From Pestalotiopsis fici W106-1 (taxonomy: Eukaryota; Ascomycota; Sordariomycetes; Amphisphaeriales; Sporocadaceae), in assembly GCF_000516985.1 (NCBI RefSeq), contig NW_006917093.1, positions 1,302,001-1,366,000 on the forward strand: a DNA stretch of 64,000 nucleotides. Reading direction: 5' to 3'. Under the pieces are notes generated by a model. The model was given only the letters and a program-made list of their open reading frames with translations, ran no database searches and had not been told where the DNA came from. A program made the translations under genes and the position numbers. Positions within the stretch are counted from its first letter, which is position 1. Each line of letters begins with the position of its first letter. This document shows, in pieces, positions 57,307-64,000 of this stretch.

Positions 57307-60302
57307 ACGCTTTGGTGTCGTGGCCAGAGGGCTCGAACTTTTGTTTGAGCTTGAATGATACAGAGAAAGGCTACTACGATGCAGTGCTGTGGTAGGGGAG
57401 AAGTACGTCGCCAAACACAGCGCACGATGCATTTGACGGATCAACGAAAGTGGCAAACATGGAGTTGGCTCAGGAGTTGCAGATTATGGAAAGGCTCTCC
57501 CTCTCTTGTCCTCGCATGGGAACGAGAAAATGATTTTTGATGAGCGTTTGTCGGCAGCATTGGAGGCTTTGTTTCCATTGGTTAGATATCATTGTGTTTG
57601 GGAAATATATTCAATGTCACGTTTTTGAAACCTAATACTGTTCGTTTTGCAACGTTGCCAAATTTCTAGACAGCTTGTAGAAGTGGCCGATTGGAGTCTG
57701 TCGAAATGCCAGACTGACTCTTGATAGATTCTCAGCAATAAGGTGCGGCGGCATCCCTGTTTCCATCGTAGGGCTGTCAAAGCCGCGTAGAGCGGCGGAG
57801 TATGGAGACTTGAAATGGGTCAGCAGCAACAAAATCTCCAGGACCACGGCTCCGGGTAACCCGATGGTGAGGGCGAATGACCCGAATGACCCGAACCAGC
57901 AGCAAAACCGTGACTTGTGAATGAAAATCGCAAATGCATCAGAGGACTCTTGGGATTTTGTAGAATGGCTGGTGCCAATGAGTATAATTATAAGAGATAC
58001 TTAGACTGACTACCTAACCTTAGTAGTTTGTGTGGTTCAACTCGGCGCATTGACACAAAAACAATGCTGGTCAAATGTGATTAAAGTCTATTAGCCAATT
58101 GTGTTGTTCAACAAGTGCGCTCTTGTCACAATATGGTCGAGTTCCGTCGAGTTTTTGTCAAAATCCACGAGCCACAATACCTCGGTACTTTTGACAAGAA
58201 AGCTTGAACAGTCTTGACTTTCAATGCTTGTCAAAAGCTTTGTAGAATAAGAAAACCAAAGCTGGGCAGCAAGCTTTGGGGAACCCCCCGTTGCCCCAGT
58301 TCGCCCAGTCAATATTGGAACAGGACGGAAAAGGCAAGTGAGAGCGAAGAGCCAAGAAGTCTTGGATCGGAGAGAATTCAGAGTTCAGCGAGCCGATTCG
58401 ACATTGGTTCTCGATCCCATCCCAACCCATCCAGCCCTCAAGGTAAACTGCTGTTGGGGCGGGGCGCAGGTTTGCGTAAAAGACCTATGGGAGGCACAGC
58501 CACCTCTTACATCATTGCTTAGCAAGCTGGCAAGAGAAAGCTCAATTGGCTAACGGACCTAGTCCATGTCATGGGAATGGTGATTTGACCTTCTAGAAGT
58601 TTGAGTAGAAAATCCATATACCTTCGTAACTAAATCAAAAGGCCTCCGGCTGGCAATTTCATCTATTCATTTGTGAATAATGTGCAGTTGTTTTATTAAC
58701 CGACATGATTCCGTCTAATGTTCATGGTCACCGGTTTAAGCGGAGGGGCCTTCCCAACTAACATGAACCCCGCGCCATCATTCCCTTTCTCCCACTGCCA
58801 AGTTCATGGGTATTTAAGCAGCAGCGTACTCTGTATGCAAGGGCCATCACTGCATATGTACAGTCCCAGCTAGATTTGGGAGGGCTCCGAGCGAGAGAAA
58901 GGTTACTAGATTGTATTAAGAGCCAAGTTGGATTGTTGACACGCGGCCCCCTCGAGTCCGCGAAACCATGATTATCTCCCCAAGTATGTTCGCCTGTCTT
59001 TGGATGATCGCCATCAAGGCCTATTTGTATATGCACTAGGGCCTTGTTGGCAGCATTATGAATACACTTTCAAGTCTAGGTGCCAGTGAAACAGCTACAT
59101 GGAAGTCATGATAGACAATCCAGGTTATAGAAGCATTTGGAATTCCAATTCATGCATCCGTAGGTGCTTGAATATCGCATCAATGTGTGATTACTCGTGC
59201 TTATCAATCGCTAAAGAATCCTTTGACTCTTTTGTTTTTTGCTTGCCAGGCTACGTACAATATCCACGTGTTATAGTGCTAAGAGCGTTACTAGCACACT
59301 GACAACAGCGCGTATGTCCCGCTAAATCTCGATACGGTACCGTCACTGCATACATCATCATCAGCCGCAAGTGAATCGCCGCCCCAATCCGATTGCCTCC
59401 CCTCCACCCTCTCGTTCTGGCCTGGCCTGGCGCTGGCTCGAGCTGCCTGCCCACTTGCCTGCTTGCCTGCCTGTGCTGCTGTCCTTGATCCCCTCCAATT
59501 AACCTACCCATACCTACCCGCCTACCTACATTACATTACCTCTTACGTCTGCCCCTCCAGCCCTGGGACGAACTGAACTTTGGCAATCAATCAGGGAAAT
59601 ATTGGTTGTACGACAATCTCAACTTCCCTCCCCTCCCTACACCAATCTTTGTCGCCTTTGTAACCTATTCGCAGTCTTTTCTGTCAGATTAGGGCATCAG
59701 GACGTACGTGATTTCCTCTCCTGTTCCATCTCTTTATTGCTGTACACTTAGCACACCCGGCGCCCGCACCAGAACTAACAGCGCAAAAGCCTCGCCCTCG
59801 AATCAATCATCCACTCACCACCCACTCACCACCCACCAGACGACGGACCACCCAAATACCTACCTAACCCCCGTCGGAGCCGCCTGGGTAATCCTGAGAA
59901 ATCGGCCCTCTCGCTTTTGACTTTATTGTCGGTCAATAAAGTCGTGAATAAGAGCAACTTGTAGGGAGACTCTGGTAGTCTTTAAATTCCCTCCCGAACC
60001 GACCGACCAGTTCTTTGCGCGTGACTTTTTGTGTTTTTTTTTTTCTGGGTCGGTATCTCGAGGCCCTTGCTCGCCATCTCAGCGCCGAGGCGTCCCATTC
60101 CTCTTTCAACTGCGACACCATCGTTTGGATCGACGCTGGTCTCCTCCTACCCCTCGCCCCTCGCGACCACTGCCAAACTACGGAGAGCGGTACCTTGCAC
60201 ACGAAACCCGTTCCCCGTCAACAATAAAACCCTCCGACCTTTTTCTACGCAAAATCTCAGCCTTTGCGCCGCTTCGGTAGCAAGCAAACCCTCTTTGCCA
60301 GT
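57307..60302. other. 3-kb stretch without a gene; includes NCS-1 5' region
   Basis: No supported frame on either strand. Pyrimidine-rich sequence around 59385-59560 and 59790-59900 is typical of a fungal promoter and 5' leader for the downstream NCS-1 gene. Confidence 0.5.
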
Positions 60303-61267
60303 ATGGGTAAATCGTGAGTTGCCTCCCGTGTTGTTTCCTGCTTTTCGACAAGTTGGTGTATCACAGGGCTGCACATGTCACGAAACAGCAAAATGAAGCA
60401 CATTCGTTCGCGACAGGTCACCCCACCAACGTGATGGCGGCTTTCTTATCACCGCGCATTCTGCGTAGTCACTGCAGTCGAAGCAGCGCACGTCTCCCAA
60501 CCAATTCCTTGCTAACGAGACCCTATTTCCAGACAGTCCAAGTTGTCGCAGGAGCAACTTGCCGAACTACAAAAGTCAACACACTTTGATAAGAAGGAGC
60601 TGCAGCAATGGTACAAGGGTGAGCAACATGCCGATTGTGGAACAAGACAAAGCAAACGACAGAGGGAGCAAGTTCATGACGGCTAACACTATTCACCCTC
60701 CCTCTAGGCTTCCTGAAGGATTGCCCCTCGGGCATGCTCACCAAGGAGGAGTTTCAGAAGATCTACCGCCAGTTCTTCCCATTCGGTGACCCCTCGTCAT
60801 TTGCAGATTACGTCTTCAACGTCTTTGATAGCGATAAGTCGGGCTCGATTGATTTCAAAGAGTTCATCTGCGCCTTGAGCGTTACGAGCCGCGGTAAGAT
60901 GGAGGACAAGCTCGACTGGGCCTTCCAGCTGTACGATATCGACGGAGACGGCAAGATTAGTTACGACGAGATGCTCAAGATTGTAGAGGCTATCTACAAG
61001 ATGGTAAGATTCCGGCCCCCCACCCGGTCGCGAAAGGAGTCGGCTGTTGATATGAACCATCATGCTAACTTGTGACCCGAAAAAAAGGTCGGCTCCATGG
61101 TCAAATTGCCAGAGGATGAGGATACCCCCGAGAAGCGCGTTAGGAAGATCTTCCGAATGATGGACAAGGACGAGAATGGCAGTCTAGACATGGAAGAGTT
61201 CAAGGAGGGCAGTAAACGCGACGAAACCATTGTATCCGCCCTGTCTCTATACGACGGCCTGGTATAA
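60303..61267 (+). CDS. Frequenin / neuronal calcium sensor 1 (Ca-binding, N-myristoylated)
   Basis: Four exons give 190 residues, exactly the NCS-1 length. Exon 1 encodes only M-G-K-S. The second starts [15 protein letters not shown], so the N-terminus MGKSQSKLS is a myristoylation signal. EF-hand loops follow: [24 protein letters not shown] and [12 protein letters not shown]; the first, degenerate loop precedes them in [10 protein letters not shown]. Introns lie near 60314-60532, 60618-60707 and 61002-61088. The protein regulates phosphatidylinositol 4-kinase and calcium signalling in fungi at the Golgi or plasma membrane. The end ...SLYDGLV is typical. Confidence 0.95.
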
Positions 61268-61989
61268 TAACATTTTTCCCTCGAGAAAGCTACTGATGGT
61301 AAAACACACCGCCAACCAATCAAACAAACTTACGACTGCTCGAGAGGCCAAGATGGAACAATGTGACCAGGTCATGTACGACACGACCAAATACCCTGAT
61401 CATGATGACGATGAAAGTACAGGAGAAGTAAGGAGAAAGACTGGGGGGATGGGCGTTTGGAAAGGCTGATGAGAAAGGAAAACCACCATGATTAAACTGG
61501 CGCCGAGATGGAACTTTCAAGACTCTCTTCTTTCCTTCTCTAGCTCTTTCCTTATGAGCTCTTTTCCTCCTGAAATAAACACGAAATATATCCGAGATGA
61601 CATCTTTTGTCGTGTTCTTGTTTTTGTAGATACGATCATTTCCATGTCATGCCAAGTGAATGCGAGACTTTCCGAATCGGCTAACAGCTGGTTGTGGTGT
61701 GATTCTTGGACATATGATCATTCATGATTCCACTCACGAGCATATATCTCAGAGTTCATGCAGTCAATGGAAAAGGAACTAATTTGATACTACAAGACTA
61801 TATACATAAATGTCCTCTTCCATGATACCCTGAAGACGCGCCGGAAGTTGAGTGGGAAAAAGAAGAAACCAAAGGAACCAACCGCCTTGACTCGTATTTT
61901 TTGTGATTCACATCCGTTCCGAGTTGCCCACCTTGTGCAAAGAAAAAAAAATTATTACTACTGCTACTAAATTCGTATTCCAGAACCAC
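61268..61989. other. Convergent 3' region
   Basis: About 720 bp between the convergent 3' ends of NCS-1 and the acyl-CoA synthetase. A-rich runs near 61942. No gene. Confidence 0.5.
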
Positions 61990-64000
61990 CTACGACGAGC
62001 CATAGGCCTCGTCAATCTCCTTCTTGTACTTGCCCACAATGCCCTTGCGGTTCAGCTTTTGTGCAGCAGTAACCAGGCCGTTCTGCGGTGTCCACTCCTC
62101 ATCCGAAACCACAACACCGTCAATGATCTCAATGCCCGAGAGTCCGCCCTGGCGACCAGTGTTCTGGAGCTCCTTGAGCACAGCGCTTTGCAGCTTCTTG
62201 TTGTGGACAAGCTCCTCGAGGTTACCATCCTCAACACCAACCGAAGCTGCAATCTTCTTCAGTGCAGGTTCCATGGGGACGATGATGGCGACTGGCTTGG
62301 TCTTGGAGTCATCAGCGTACACGCAGATGTTTGCAACGACACCAGCCGAGCGGTAGATTGACTCGAGCTTCTCCAAGGCAATGTACTCTCCATTCAGAGT
62401 CTTGACAAGGTTCTTCTTGCGGTCAATCAGCTTGAGATGACCATACTGATCCCACTCGCCAATGTCACCAGTCTTGAACCAGCCACCCTCAGCAAGGGCC
62501 TCTGCAGTCTCCTTGTCGTTCTTGTAGTACTCCTCCAAGACGGACGGACCACGGATCCAGACCTCACCCTGGGGGTTGGGCTTGTTTGTGGCGTGGTATC
62601 CGGCATCGGGGAAGTCCACGAGCTTGACGTCAATGCAGGCGGGCATGGCACCCAACGACTCCGAGGTCCACTCCTGGGGGTTCATCAAGCAACCCATGGC
62701 AGTGGTTTCCGTGAGACCGTAACCGCTGATCATTGGGGCAATTGCCATGGAGATGAACTTTTGCGTGTCCTTTGCAATCGGACCACCTCCGTTCATGCAG
62801 AGCTTGAGCTTGCCGCCTGTCGCCTCCTTGATCTTCTTGAAGACTATGGCGTCAAGAAGACCCGAGCCGGGGAGTCCGGCAGACAAGAGCGTCTGCTTAG
62901 CCCATAGAGCGCCCCAAAACATGTTTTGGACGATGGAAGAACCGGCAGCGACCTTGGCGCTGATGCCCTTCTTGACATTTTCCCAGACTGCCGGCACACC
63001 GACAAGGACAGAGGGCTTGAACTCGCGAATGTCACCAGCGCAGTTTCGGACGGATTGGTCAGACAGTGTCTTTGGGTTACCGTAGCCCATAGTCGTTCCC
63101 CAGTAGAGGGACGCATTCTCAAAGACAAATTCAAGAATGTGAGCCAATGGGAGGTATGTCAGAAGACCATCGCCAGGACCAATGAATGGCTGGACCACAA
63201 CACTGACACCAGCAACGGCGGCGATGACGTTTCTGTGCTTCAGAGGCACACCCTTTGGCGTGCCAGTGGAGCCAGATGTGTACATGATGCAGCAGAGATC
63301 CTCGGGAGCAGGGGGCACGGGGTCAGTGGGGTTCTCCTTGCCGAGCTTCTCAAGGTCCTTGAAGCTAGTGACGGTAATGTGAGGGAAGTTGCTCTTGAGA
63401 GCGTTGATGTGCTCCTCCTTGACCTGGTTCTGACTGTTCCAGATAACATAGCGCACCTCGGTCGCATCCTTCAGTACGTTGCCCAGAGTCGGCAGCAGAT
63501 GGGGGTCCAGGAAAATGGCCTTGGCACCAGTTGCGACCATGGAGTGTCTCAGACCGTCCTCTCCCAGAGTGTCGTAGGCAGTCACGATGGGCATGGACTG
63601 CGAAGCTGCAGCATGCGACGTGGCCAGCCAGTTCTGGCTTGTGGCAGCAAAGATGTGTACGCGGTCGTCCTTTTGCATTCCGAGTTTCCGCAGACCGGAA
63701 CCAATGTTAAGAATGAGCTTCTCATACTCGTGGTAGGTGATATATTCATAGGCGCTGAGCTCGAAAAAGGTCCAGTTCTTGTCGACTTGTTGCTCCTGTC
63801 CATCAATGATCTTCTTGACCTTCTTGGTCTCCTGGTGGGTGCGCACCAGGCGACGGGAGCCCAGGGCTTTGGCGTTGCCATACTTCTCGGCGCTCACGCG
63901 CACAAGCTCGTAGACGGTGGAGATGTTGTCAACCGGCTTCGAGATGAGACCATCTTTTGCAAGAGGGTGGCGGCGCGGGATGGTTTCGCCTTCGACGGGC
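61990..64000 (-). CDS. Long-chain fatty acid-CoA ligase (FAA1/FAA4-like), N-terminus beyond the window
   Basis: Open from the right edge to the stop at 61990 (~670 residues visible). The reading begins PVEGETIPRRHPLAKDGL near the normal N-terminus of fungal Faa enzymes, so only ~25-40 residues are missing. Seen: AMP-binding P-loop IMYTSGSTGTPKGVPLKH, SGYGLTETTAMG, and the adenylation/FACS signature GWFKTGDIGEWDQYGHLKLI followed by DRKKNLVKTLNGEYI with the catalytic Lys. C-terminal NGLVTAAQKLNRKGI is the usual end. It activates long-chain fatty acids to acyl-CoA with ATP, on ER and lipid-droplet membranes. No intron appears in the visible part. Confidence 0.96.
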   Translation of the reverse strand, partial: PVEGETIPRRHPLAKDGLISKPVDNISTVYELVRVSAEKYGNAKALGSRRLVRTHQETKKVKKIIDGQEQQVDKNWTFFELSAYEYITYHEYEKLILNIGSGLRKLGMQKDDRVHIFAATSQNWLATSHAAASQSMPIVTAYDTLGEDGLRHSMVATGAKAIFLDPHLLPTLGNVLKDATEVRYVIWNSQNQVKEEHINALKSNFPHITVTSFKDLEKLGKENPTDPVPPAPEDLCCIMYTSGSTGTPKGVPLKHRNVIAAVAGVSVVVQPFIGPGDGLLTYLPLAHILEFVFENASLYWGTTMGYGNPKTLSDQSVRNCAGDIREFKPSVLVGVPAVWENVKKGISAKVAAGSSIVQNMFWGALWAKQTLLSAGLPGSGLLDAIVFKKIKEATGGKLKLCMNGGGPIAKDTQKFISMAIAPMISGYGLTETTAMGCLMNPQEWTSESLGAMPACIDVKLVDFPDAGYHATNKPNPQGEVWIRGPSVLEEYYKNDKETAEALAEGGWFKTGDIGEWDQYGHLKLIDRKKNLVKTLNGEYIALEKLESIYRSAGVVANICVYADDSKTKPVAIIVPMEPALKKIAASVGVEDGNLEELVHNKKLQSAVLKELQNTGRQGGLSGIEIIDGVVVSDEEWTPQNGLVTAAQKLNRKGIVGKYKKEIDEAYGSS

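Overview
This window reads as nuclear DNA of a filamentous ascomycete, most likely a sordariomycete such as a hypocrealean fungus. The evidence is many short spliceosomal introns (about 45-170 bp, GT...AG with gtaagt-like donors) and families typical of these fungi: a Zn2Cys6 regulator, a highly reducing iterative polyketide synthase, a fungal rhodopsin-fold membrane protein, tannase-family esterases, and the ascomycete form of Cdc45. Most gene models below were assembled by hand from several open frames joined at GT/AG sites, so exon edges are inferences unless stated.

Layout. 0-3 kb: the 5' part of an anion:cation-symporter MFS permease (cut by the left edge) and a cation diffusion facilitator. 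3.8-9.1 kb: a possible accessory module of Zn2Cys6 regulator, membrane-anchored short-chain dehydrogenase and EthA-like flavin monooxygenase, bracketed by two copies of a ~55-bp direct repeat. 10.0-12.0 kb: a fungal ubiquitin-like-domain protein rebuilt from six exons. 13.4-24.1 kb: a single giant gene (nine exons, about 3,143 residues, no function recognised) that ends in a tandem ~45-residue helical repeat. It sits between two direct copies of a dispersed 0.36-0.5 kb repeat. 25.2-36.1 kb: biosynthetic core of a highly reducing PKS (KS-AT-DH-MT-ER-KR-ACP, no release domain) followed by an alpha-oxoamine synthase. 36.6-37.8 kb: rhodopsin-like membrane protein. 41.2-44.6 kb: GNAT acetyltransferase and a CoA-dependent acyltransferase. 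44.9-51.6 kb: two secreted tannase/feruloyl-esterase family enzymes. 52.7 kb: a small secreted-type Cys-containing protein. 54.7 kb to the right edge: conserved housekeeping genes (CDC45, frequenin/NCS-1, long-chain acyl-CoA synthetase).

How the genes may work together. A release-less HR-PKS beside an alpha-oxoamine synthase is the logic used for sphinganine-analogue and amino-polyketone metabolites: the PLP enzyme off-loads the acyl chain onto an amino acid. The short-chain dehydrogenase could reduce the resulting ketone, the flavin monooxygenase could oxidise it, and the acyltransferase could cap a hydroxyl. CGG/CCG inverted triplets upstream of the PKS, the oxoamine synthase and the divergent SDR/monooxygenase pair are candidate sites for the local Zn2Cys6 regulator. 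Cluster membership is inferred, because the giant gene and the ubiquitin-like gene lie between the two halves.

The most interesting unexplained item is the giant gene: its size, tandem repeat, repeat-flanked location and E-box-rich promoter fit no family I recognise.
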